Shown here piece after piece: positions 57,563-64,000 of a DNA stretch of 64,000 nucleotides. The notes under the pieces are model-generated. The model did not search any database, was not told the origin of the DNA, and saw only the letters and a program-made list of their open reading frames with translations. The position numbers were made by a program, and so were the translations under genes. The number at the start of each line of letters is the position of its first letter. The first letter of the stretch is position 1. Origin of the DNA: Pseudomonas sp. NKUCC02_KPG (GTDB taxonomy: Bacteria; Pseudomonadota; Gammaproteobacteria; Pseudomonadales; Pseudomonadaceae); assembly GCF_019345465.1 (NCBI RefSeq), contig NZ_JAHKRC010000007.1, forward strand, positions 233,827 to 297,826. The letters are read 5' to 3'.

Positions 57563-57682
57563 ATAAACACTGTCGATTGAAAGTATCTAAGCAAAGCGTG
57601 CTGGGAGTCGTAATAGCTTTCCAGCTGCCCAGTAGTACTTATCGGTTTTTAAACAGTATTGCTTAATGATGTTTGTTGATTC

Positions 57683-57711
57683 TTGACGTGCGAAGGGTGA
57701 GCGACTTATAT
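57683..57711 (+). promoter_or_regulatory. Sigma-70-type promoter for the orphan secreted protein gene
   Basis: TTGACG, a 17-base spacer and TTATAT lie about 140 bases upstream of the gene at 57848. No other plausible target is nearby. Confidence 0.5.
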
Positions 57712-57847
57712 GAAATAACAGGCTGTTTCAGGTTGCTCTAAGGGTGGCCGCAGCACTGTCATCTGTTTATAGGTCGGATGTTTATTGAGAGCGCCATGCC
57801 TGCGTGTTCAGGCTGTGTGGTGCCCTGCGCGACTCAAAAGGTAATAT

Positions 57848-58249
57848 ATGAAAACGTTAATTCCCTTGTTGTCCGCTCTTGTTTTACTGGTGGGCGCTAT
57901 TGCGGTTAATGCGGCGGATAAAACTTCTCTGTATTCAGCGTATATCAACAAAGATGGAACCCTGGCAACGCAGTCGCCTTATTGGATTGACCGTATTGAA
58001 TATTCCAGTCAGCCCGATTATGCAGCCAGTTATAAAGTAAAGTTGAGGCCCGGCAGCTTCCAAAAAGTGCCAAAGTTTTGTGTGGTGTCGGCCGATGATA
58101 AATCAAGTTATGAGCACACGCTTTATGGCATGGCAAAGTTGTCGGGTAAACCGACCCGTGAAGAGGTCAATGTGATCGGCCTGATGCTGGGGCTCGATGG
58201 GCCGTCGGGCGACTCATCGACAAGCTTTTATCTGGTGTGCGGTAAATAG
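57848..58249 (+). CDS. Small secreted orphan protein (low GC)
   Basis: 133 residues with signal peptide MKTLIPLLSALVLLVGAIAV, cleavage near NAADK. Mature sequence has two cysteines (FCVVS and LVCGK) that may form a disulphide, with beta-rich stretches such as YWIDRIEYSSQPDYAAS. I recognise no domain. The base composition is noticeably richer in A and T than its neighbours, and the 285 bases upstream share this. It may be a recently acquired or lineage-specific gene. Confidence 0.7.
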   Translation: MKTLIPLLSALVLLVGAIAVNAADKTSLYSAYINKDGTLATQSPYWIDRIEYSSQPDYAASYKVKLRPGSFQKVPKFCVVSADDKSSYEHTLYGMAKLSGKPTREEVNVIGLMLGLDGPSGDSSTSFYLVCGK

Positions 58250-58372
58250 CCGCTTTCCTCCTGCTCGTGCGCGAGCAGGGGGCTCGTTTCAACTCGCTGC
58301 CCTGGTACAGCTGCGCGACACTGGCAGTGAGGTATGCTTGATCATTAATTTTCAGCTGTGTTGTCTTTGCCC

Positions 58373-59152
58373 ATGAAATTTTTAACGTTGATCTTGTCCA
58401 TCGTTTTGCTGGCCGGGTGTGCCAGTGGCCCTCCCATGGACACCCGCCATCCGTCGGTCAACTACGACAGCCGCGTGCAGTTTGTGGTGCTTCATTACAC
58501 CTCGACCTCTCTGGAGCGCTCTCTGGAGCTGTTGACCCATGGTCCTGTCAGCAGCCATTACCTGATAGGTGATACCCCGCCAACGATCTACAAGCTGGTG
58601 GACGAAAACCAGCGCGCCTGGCATGCCGGTGAAAGCCAATGGAAAGGCCGGACATGGTTGAACTCCAGCTCCATCGGCATTGAAATCGTCAACAAGGGTT
58701 TTCGTGACACCCCGCAAGGGCGGGTCTGGTATCCCTACACCGAAGGTCAGGTCCAGTCGCTTATTGCACTGCTCAAAGACATTTCGACACGCTACAAGAT
58801 CGACCCTCGCAACATCATTGGCCACAGCGACATAGCCCCATTGCGCAAGCTGGACCCCGGGCCGCTTTTCCCCTGGAAGCGACTGGCCGAGGCAGGCTTT
58901 GGTATCTGGCCAAATGCTCAAGCCGTCGCCCGTGAGCAAGCCCTGTATGCCAGCAATGTGCCGAGCATTACCTGGTTTCAGCAGCAACTGGCGTTATTGG
59001 GCTACGAAACGCCGCAAACCGGGGAGCTGGATGTTGCGACTCGCCACGTGTTGTCCGCGTTTCAAATGCACTTCAGGCCTGCATTATTTGATGGCACGCC
59101 GGATGCTGAGAGTGCGGCAATCTTGAAAGTGTTGAATACGCAAAAGCACTGA
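58373..59152 (+). CDS. ampDh2: N-acetylmuramoyl-L-alanine amidase AmpDh2-type lipoprotein
   Basis: Zinc amidase cleaving peptidoglycan anhydro-muropeptides in the periplasm or outer membrane, affecting cell-wall recycling and ampC induction. 259 residues, the length of P. aeruginosa AmpDh2. It has signal peptide with lipobox LLAGC, an amidase_2 domain with zinc His in FVVLHYTSTS, GIEIVNKGF and the IIGHSDIAPLRKLDPGP motif, then a C-terminal peptidoglycan-binding region (about 200-250, QQLALLGYETPQTGELD). The start is 58373. It converges on kinB with 13 bases between stops. Confidence 0.92.
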   Translation: MKFLTLILSIVLLAGCASGPPMDTRHPSVNYDSRVQFVVLHYTSTSLERSLELLTHGPVSSHYLIGDTPPTIYKLVDENQRAWHAGESQWKGRTWLNSSSIGIEIVNKGFRDTPQGRVWYPYTEGQVQSLIALLKDISTRYKIDPRNIIGHSDIAPLRKLDPGPLFPWKRLAEAGFGIWPNAQAVAREQALYASNVPSITWFQQQLALLGYETPQTGELDVATRHVLSAFQMHFRPALFDGTPDAESAAILKVLNTQKH

Positions 59153-59165
59153 TAACCCGTGAGGG

Positions 59166-60956
59166 CTACAGTAGCGGTAGCGCCATGTAAAACTGCGTGC
59201 CTTGGCCGGGACGCGAGTACACACCGATGCGCCCGCCATGCAGTTGCACAATCTCTTTGCACAGCGCCAAACCAAGCCCGGCCCCGCCCTTTTTGCGACC
59301 CACCTGCACAAAGGGTTCAAAAATACGGCCTTGCTGGCTATAGGCAATACCTTCGCCATTGTCTTCGATACTGATGATTACCCGCTCACCATGGCGCCGG
59401 GCCTGAAGTCTGATCTGGCCACCACTGGGGGTATGGCGCAAGGCGTTGTCCAGCAGATTATCCAGCACACGTTCAAGCTGGACTTGATCGGCACTGAGCA
59501 CAGGCAGAGGCTGTTGCAGTTCGACCAATAGCTCGATATTCCTCGCGGTGGCGGGTTCTGCGAAGCGTGCGCGTGCGTCTTCGAGCATCTGGCCGAGGTC
59601 ACAGGGGGTCAGCGTCAGCTTTTGCATGCCGTTTTGATAACGAGAGAAGTTCAGCAGGTCATTGATTAGCTGCATCAGGCGCTGCATTTCTTCGTTTACG
59701 GTGTTGAGCAAATCGGTTTCGCGCGATTGCGGATCAAAGCGCGCGCGCTCCAGAAACAACCCGAACGCCATGTGCATGCCGGTGACGGGGGTACGCAGCT
59801 CATGGGACGCCCGCAGTACGAACTCGCTGCGTACACGCTCAAAAGCGCGTTGCTCGGTGACATCATGGAGCACCATGACCGCGCCAAGAATCGGACCTTT
59901 GGGTTGGCTGACCGGGGTCAGGCTATAGGTCAGCAGACGGTTCTCGCCCTCGATGTCGACACTCAAATCTTCCGGTAACCGTTCAAGGCTGCCACCTCGC
60001 AGCACCGTTTGCAGTTGCTGGTCGAGTTCGGGGCGTTGCAACGCTTCGCCCAGTGGCTGGCCCAGGCGGCTTTCGTCCCAGCCCAGTTGCCGCTGTGCCA
60101 CCGGATTCAAATGCTCGAGTCGACCCTGCTGATCAATCATCAACAACCCGTCATCAATACTGTCGAGCACTGCCTGCAGCCGTTGCTGGCCCGCCAGCAG
60201 CTCGTCGATATTGGTTGCCTGATGTTGGCGCAAGGCTTCGGCCATCGTGCCGAAGCGCCGTGTCAGCAGGTTCATTTCAGTGGCCGAAGAGAGCGGCAGT
60301 ACCACCTCAAAGTTACCTTTGCCAATATTGTCGGCGGCTTTGGCCAGCGCCTCGATGGGGGCACCAAAACGCCTGGCAATGCCGTGGGCGGTAACAAAGC
60401 CGATGATGAGCACCGCAAGGCCGACCAGGCCCAGCAGGGAAGCGATGATTATGGCGCGATCACGGGCGGCGGCCTGTGCGGCATAAATGGTATCCAGTGC
60501 TCGGCGGTGTTCGGTGATCAGGCCATTGCGCAACTGATTGAAGCGATTTGAAAGTTCGTTGTCAGTGCTCAGATTGAGTGACGCGCTATTGGCTTGATGG
60601 AACGCTTCCAAAAAACTGCCGTAATCTTTGCGTGCCTGAGCAAAGCCGCTGTGCAGATCGTTTTTGCGCTCATGCTCGATGCCCTCGTCGAGCAGGGCCA
60701 GATACTCCTGGCTAGAGGCTTGCAGCGCCTGCGGGTCTGGATTGTTGCGCAGCATCAGGATCAATTGATCACCCAGGGACTGCCGCAGCTTGAGCCCCAG
60801 ATCCAGAGTGATGAAGTTGTTGCGTATCAGAGCCTCCTGGCTCTTGGCCATCTGCATCACGCTGACAACGCCAAGCAAAAGCCCGAGCAACGCCACTGTG
60901 ATCAGTGCAGAGATGCTAAGGAACAGACGGGTACGCAGCTTGATCGCAAGTCTCAT
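59166..60956 (-). CDS. kinB: Sensor histidine kinase/phosphatase KinB
   Basis: 596-residue inner-membrane sensor starting MRLAIKLRTRLFLS at 60956, partner of AlgB. Two membrane helices (about 12-34 and 170-190) flank a periplasmic sensor; then HAMP (about 190-245), PAS (about 255-365), and kinase domains. The phosphoryl His is H385 with P390 (SHELRTP), matching the numbering of P. aeruginosa KinB, whose phosphatase activity keeps AlgB off. ATPase motifs N (LDNLLDNALRHTP), G1 (IEDNGEGI) and G2 (GGAGLGLALCK) are present. It starts 7 bases after the algB stop. Confidence 0.95.
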   Translation of the reverse strand: MRLAIKLRTRLFLSISALITVALLGLLLGVVSVMQMAKSQEALIRNNFITLDLGLKLRQSLGDQLILMLRNNPDPQALQASSQEYLALLDEGIEHERKNDLHSGFAQARKDYGSFLEAFHQANSASLNLSTDNELSNRFNQLRNGLITEHRRALDTIYAAQAAARDRAIIIASLLGLVGLAVLIIGFVTAHGIARRFGAPIEALAKAADNIGKGNFEVVLPLSSATEMNLLTRRFGTMAEALRQHQATNIDELLAGQQRLQAVLDSIDDGLLMIDQQGRLEHLNPVAQRQLGWDESRLGQPLGEALQRPELDQQLQTVLRGGSLERLPEDLSVDIEGENRLLTYSLTPVSQPKGPILGAVMVLHDVTEQRAFERVRSEFVLRASHELRTPVTGMHMAFGLFLERARFDPQSRETDLLNTVNEEMQRLMQLINDLLNFSRYQNGMQKLTLTPCDLGQMLEDARARFAEPATARNIELLVELQQPLPVLSADQVQLERVLDNLLDNALRHTPSGGQIRLQARRHGERVIISIEDNGEGIAYSQQGRIFEPFVQVGRKKGGAGLGLALCKEIVQLHGGRIGVYSRPGQGTQFYMALPLL

Positions 60957-60963
60957 CGGATGC

Positions 60964-62310
60964 TCACAGGTTGTACTGCTTACGTTTGCGATAGAGCGTC
61001 GAGGCATCAATACCCAAGGTTTTTGCCGCCTGATCCAGAGTTTCGCTGGTAGCCAGAACGGCGCCGATATGGGCTTTTTCCAGTTGGTCCAGGCTTAATG
61101 CCGCACCAATGCGCGGGGCATTGGGTGTGGTCTGTTCGGCCATGCCCAAGTGGCTGACTTCGACCACTTCCTGGGGACAAATGATACTGGCGCGCTCAAC
61201 CACGTTGCGCAACTCTCGAATATTACCCGGCCAGCGGTAGTTGGACAGCGCCAGGCGGGCTTCCTGGCTGAAGCCCCGGGCAGGTCGGGCGTATTCCTTG
61301 ACGAAGCGGGCCAGAAAGCGATCGGCCAGGGTCAGGATATCTTCACTGCGCTCGCGTAACGGCGGCAGATGCAAGGTGATTACGTTCAGGCGATAGAGCA
61401 GGTCTTCACGAAAGCGACCATCACGCACCATGTCTTCAAGGTTGAGGTTGGTGGCGGCCAGAATCCTTACATCGGCGCGGCGGGTCACGGGGTCGCCCAC
61501 GCGTTCGTATTCCTTGTCTTGAATAAAGCGCAGCAGTTTTGGCTGGAGTGTCAGTGGGAAGTCACCGATCTCATCCAGGAACAATGTACCGCCGTCAGCC
61601 TGGTTAACCCGGCCCAGTGTGCTTTCACTGGCACCGGTGAACGCTCCGCGGGTATGGCCGAACAGCTCGCTTTCCATCAACTCGGCCGTCAGGGACGGAC
61701 AGTTAATAGTCACGCACGATTTTTTGGCCCGTTTGCTCCAGCCATGAATCGCCCGTGCCAACTCGCCCTTACCAGTGCCGGACTCACCGAGAATCAAGAT
61801 GTTGGCATCAGTGCCAGCGACCTGACGTGCCGTTTCCAGTACCGCCATCATGGCTGGGCTGTGGGAGTCCAGGCCGTCCTTTGGCTTGCGCACTTCACCT
61901 TCCAGGGCTTCAAGACGGGCGGACAACTGGCGCACTTCCAACTGTTTGGCCGTCGCCAGACGCAACTGGTCAGGGCTGCACGGTTTGACCAGATAGTCCG
62001 CGGCACCGGCCTGAATCGCATCCACTGCGGTGTCGACCGCCGAGTGGGCGGTGACAATCACCACGCGCATCCATGGAGCTTGAATGCGCATCTGGGCCAA
62101 CACATCCAGGCCGTTGTCTTCGCCCAGGCGCAAATCGAGGAAACACAGATCGAACACCTGACGTTGCAGGAGCGAGTCTGCCTGTGCCGCGCTGTTGGCG
62201 GTGGCAACGGTGTAACCCTCGTCTTCGAGGCAATAGCGGAATGTGCGCAGGATGGCAGATTCATCATCGACCAGCAGAATGCGGCCCTGGTGCTCTTTGG
62301 CTGATTCCAT
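60964..62310 (-). CDS. algB: Sigma-54-dependent response regulator AlgB
   Basis: 448 residues, NtrC family, regulating alginate and virulence genes; known phospho-AlgB represses light-dependent and other traits in P. aeruginosa. Receiver (about 10-125) with acidic pocket DDES and phospho-acceptor D59 (CFLDLRLG), the same as in P. aeruginosa. The AAA+ domain has Walker [10 protein letters not shown], the sigma-54-contacting GAFTGA loop, Walker [11 protein letters not shown] and R-fingers. The C-terminal Fis-type HTH is [20 protein letters not shown]. Transcribed just ahead of kinB. Confidence 0.96.
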   Translation of the reverse strand: MESAKEHQGRILLVDDESAILRTFRYCLEDEGYTVATANSAAQADSLLQRQVFDLCFLDLRLGEDNGLDVLAQMRIQAPWMRVVIVTAHSAVDTAVDAIQAGAADYLVKPCSPDQLRLATAKQLEVRQLSARLEALEGEVRKPKDGLDSHSPAMMAVLETARQVAGTDANILILGESGTGKGELARAIHGWSKRAKKSCVTINCPSLTAELMESELFGHTRGAFTGASESTLGRVNQADGGTLFLDEIGDFPLTLQPKLLRFIQDKEYERVGDPVTRRADVRILAATNLNLEDMVRDGRFREDLLYRLNVITLHLPPLRERSEDILTLADRFLARFVKEYARPARGFSQEARLALSNYRWPGNIRELRNVVERASIICPQEVVEVSHLGMAEQTTPNAPRIGAALSLDQLEKAHIGAVLATSETLDQAAKTLGIDASTLYRKRKQYNL

Positions 62311-62541
62311 GTCCTGCGTTCCTTTATGAGTGATCTTGGTTAGTGTCGGAATAATCGGGCAAGTTGCATGATTTTTCAGGATTCATTCCGAGGCTAGCAC
62401 TGAAGGCAGTCTGTTGCCCGGAGTAACTGACTGATTTTAAAGCTGAATAGGCTGAATATCAGGTCTTGATCGATCGTGGGAATTTACCCTCGTAGCATCT
62501 GACTCGCGGAGCGAGGCTGCGGGGTTTGCGTGGCAGCGGGA

Positions 62542-62558
62542 TCGTGCATAACGCACGA
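62542..62558. promoter_or_regulatory. Candidate AlgB-type enhancer site 1 (perfect 17-bp palindrome)
   Basis: TCGTGCATAACGCACGA is a perfect 6-5-6 palindrome centred 104 bases upstream of the sigma-54-type -24 element. The second site is centred about 32 bases further on, roughly three helical turns. Confidence 0.5.
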
Positions 62559-62573
62559 CGGGCATTGGGGCTA

Positions 62574-62590
62574 TCGTGCAGGATGCGCGT
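62574..62590. promoter_or_regulatory. Candidate AlgB-type enhancer site 2
   Basis: TCGTGCAGGATGCGCGT repeats the left half of site 1 exactly, with a degenerate right half. Its centre is about 72 bases upstream of the -24 element. Confidence 0.45.
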
Positions 62591-62653
62591 AAAAGCGGCC
62601 TTTTAAAACAACTAAGTATTTGATTTATATAGGTTTTATATCGATTCGAAAAC

Positions 62654-62669
62654 TGGCATGGCACCTGCA
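62654..62669 (+). promoter_or_regulatory. Sigma-54-type -24/-12 promoter
   Basis: TGGCATGGCACCTGCA has the invariant GG and GC dinucleotides separated by 10 bases, and differs from TGGCACG-N4-TTGCA in two positions. It would start transcription near 62681 and drive the small-protein gene at 62742. AlgB, a GAFTGA-containing activator, is encoded next door. Confidence 0.6.
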
Positions 62670-62741
62670 ATTACCTTTGTATAGAGCGTCGCGGCTTGCG
62701 ACTTATCCACACATTGACCACCGGGTGGCAGGAGTTTGAAC

Positions 62742-63026
62742 ATGAATCGTCAACAATTCTCCAACATGCGTGTTTCGTCATTGCATCTACAGCAGGGTTT
62801 GTTTGCCAGCCTTGCCTTGTCGGTGACATTGATCGGTGGTCAACAGTGGAGCCGATTGGAAGCCGCGCCGCAGCCCGTTGCGACCGTTCTGCACTCTGCC
62901 GCCCCACAGCAGCATTTCAAGGCTTACGGATCTGTGACTGACTCCGCTGGCCGTTACGAACTGGCGGCTTCGGACGAGACACAAATAGCCAACACTCAAC
63001 CTGCACCGGAACGTTGGGTGTTTTGA
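62742..63026 (+). CDS. Small pseudomonad protein of unknown function beside algB
   Basis: 94 residues, ATG at 62742 with GGCAGGAG upstream. The N-terminus MNRQQFSNMRVSSLHLQQG precedes a hydrophobic segment (FASLALSVTLIGG, about residues 22-34), probably a membrane anchor or non-cleaved signal; the rest is polar with HFKAYGSVTDSAGRYE. I know no domain. It is conserved as a hypothetical gene beside algB in P. aeruginosa. The candidate sigma-54 promoter lies 73 bases upstream of the ATG. Confidence 0.75.
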   Translation: MNRQQFSNMRVSSLHLQQGLFASLALSVTLIGGQQWSRLEAAPQPVATVLHSAAPQQHFKAYGSVTDSAGRYELAASDETQIANTQPAPERWVF

Positions 63027-63042
63027 GTGTTCACAACCTTGA

Positions 63043-63276
<234 letters not shown>

Positions 63277-63304
63277 GCATGTTCGCCCCATCCTTTAAGG
63301 AAGT

Positions 63305-63336
63305 GGTCGCTGTCCTGTTAATAACAGGCGGCGACC
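63305..63336. other. Nested hairpin downstream of DUF1328 gene
   Basis: GGTCGC and GCGACC enclose CCTGTTA-A-TAACAGG. There is no U-tract, so it is an RNA-stability or attenuation candidate rather than a terminator. Confidence 0.6.
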
Positions 63337-63371
63337 GAGGGGTATGAAACCGGTTACAGGCTTTAATGATG

Positions 63372-63395
63372 CCAAGGTTTTGCCTTGGTTTTTTT
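63372..63395 (+). terminator. Intrinsic terminator after DUF1328 gene
   Basis: CCAAGG and CCTTGG pair around TTTTG, followed by T7 on the + strand. It lies about 95 bases after the stop of the DUF1328 gene. Confidence 0.9.
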
Positions 63396-63889
63396 GTGCC
63401 TGAAGAAAATCATCCGGTATACGTAATGCCTTATCAGGGTTCATTTTTTTGAAAACAAATGTGGCCTGAACGGTGCTTCGAAACGTCGACCGTATATCGA
63501 CAAATAGAAAAATAGCCCGGACTTATATCTGATTTGTGTTGTCGGATATTTCTTGGATATATGCGGCTTTATGCCACTCCCTTCTTGGCTAAAAAGACCT
63601 TGAAACAGCCGGTCTACGGCGCTTATGTCGTCTATTCTGTGGAATCGCAGGGGGGGCGATTTGAGGTCTTGTCGGACAAAACCCATGCCGATTCGGCATA
63701 GGGTAGGCGTTTACGGCATTAGACGGCCACCTCATGCATGGGAATAGTTGCGCCTTTTTTCGCCTGCCAAAGAGCCTTTCTGGCTCGGTTTGGGCGACCT
63801 TCTACGGGGGTGGCGGTTTCTGATTTTTGCGCTTTCGAGCGCTCTATTCTGAGCCTCTGCCCGAGTCCACTTGAAGTAAGGGTAATGAC

Positions 63890-64000
63890 ATGAAGAAGGC
63901 AAAACTTAGCCTCGCCTGGCAGATCCTGATTGGTCTGGTCCTCGGGATTGCAATCGGCGCGCTGCTCAACCATTTCAGTGCTGAAAAGGCCTGGTGGATC
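63890..64000 (+). CDS. gltP: Glutamate/aspartate:proton symporter GltP (5' end, cut by window edge)
   Basis: Only the first 37 codons are inside the window, beginning MKKAKLSLAWQILIGLVLGI. The first membrane helix of the dicarboxylate/amino acid:cation (DAACS) family is visible (QILIGLVLGIAIGALLNHF). The P. aeruginosa order algB-hypothetical-DUF1328-gltP supports the name. The remainder lies beyond 64000. Confidence 0.8.
   Translation, partial: MKKAKLSLAWQILIGLVLGIAIGALLNHFSAEKAWWI

Larger units (their letters stand above)
62311..62741. other. 431-base algB-small protein intergenic region
   Basis: Divergent region holding two palindromic candidate enhancer sites and a sigma-54-type promoter for the rightward small-protein gene; the left part serves algB expression. 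No further gene is evident. Confidence 0.7.
63277..63889. other. 613-base gene-free region before gltP
   Basis: It contains a strong hairpin (63305-63336), an intrinsic terminator (63372-63395) and an AT-rich stretch that must include the gltP promoter. Short open frames on the - strand here have no ribosome site or recognisable family. I see no other structure. Confidence 0.7.

Noticed and set aside
57795..57902. Cysteine-rich upstream open frame in the orphan gene leader
   Set aside because: It overlaps the signal-peptide gene in another frame and has no ribosome site; likely chance.
63785..63800. Second sigma-54-like element upstream of gltP (TGGCTCGGTTTGGGC)
   Set aside because: GG-N10-GC spacing fits but the -12 region is GGGC rather than TTGC, and no paired palindromes are nearby.
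63441..63973. Open frames on the - strand near gltP (63441-63686 and 63719-63973)
   Set aside because: No plausible ribosome site, no family match, and the second covers the gltP start.

Overview
The window is ordinary core chromosome of a Pseudomonas species, most like the P. fluorescens lineage. The evidence is the gene content and order (coaBC-dut-algC-argB, pyrE/crc, rph-yicC-gmk-rpoZ-spoT, exbBD-tonB, oxyR-recG, metNIQ, zur-znuBC/znuA, polA-ersA-engB, dgcH, ampDh2, kinB-algB), the several families of pseudomonad palindromic intergenic repeats, and high-GC coding sequence. I saw no rRNA, tRNA, CRISPR array, prophage or transposase gene. Species cannot be fixed from the sequence alone.

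Layout. 1-4.6 kb: coenzyme A (coaBC, cut by the left edge), dUTPase, the exopolysaccharide sugar phosphomutase algC, argB, and convergent pyrE. 4.6-11.4 kb: the carbon catabolite regulator crc, a DUF4870 membrane protein, RNase PH, yicC, gmk, rpoZ, spoT and ridA. 11.4-20.1 kb: a lipoprotein, an SDR-like epimerase, exbB-exbD-tonB, oxyR-recG and a YbaK-like/HDOD fusion. 20.3-24.4 kb: an SCP2-like protein, an HU protein, rubredoxin reductase plus rubredoxin, and ubiC-ubiA. 24.5-31.4 kb: a penicillin-acylase-type periplasmic amidase, a thioredoxin-like protein, an esterase, a DUF2059-like protein, a 2OG-Fe(II) oxygenase, a DUF523 protein and a carbonic anhydrase. 32.5-40.8 kb: a complete aa3 cytochrome c oxidase operon (subunits II, I, III, Cox11, SURF1, a Sco-like protein, heme A synthase, heme O synthase, Sco). 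40.9-47.4 kb: metNIQ methionine import and the Zur-controlled zinc uptake genes. 47.5-53.8 kb: thrB, DUF2782, polA, an ErsA-type small RNA, engB, a broken cytochrome c5 gene and cytochrome c4. 54-64 kb: dsbA, an EEP-family nuclease, the diguanylate cyclase dgcH, a low-GC secreted orphan, the amidase ampDh2, the KinB/AlgB two-component system, two small proteins and the start of gltP.

Regulatory theme. Several parts of an envelope-stress, alginate and carbon-control network lie together. algC (1.5 kb) is a known target of the ErsA sRNA, whose locus at 51.9 kb has an AlgU-type promoter. AlgB, a sigma-54 activator, lies beside a candidate sigma-54 promoter with two spaced palindromes upstream of a small-protein gene. 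Crc is encoded at 4.7 kb, and a long Hfq/Crc-type A-rich motif sits at the ribosome-binding site of the cox operon. These links are inferences from sequence, not demonstrated here.

Most convergent gene junctions with room for one carry a long imperfect palindrome from one of three repeat families. The clearest oddities are the frameshifted cytochrome c5 gene, the Sco-like protein that keeps CxxxC without the usual histidine context, the sigma-54 promoter and enhancer array beside algB, and several strong unexplained dyads (pyrE-crc, upstream of metN, metI-metQ, gmk-rpoZ).
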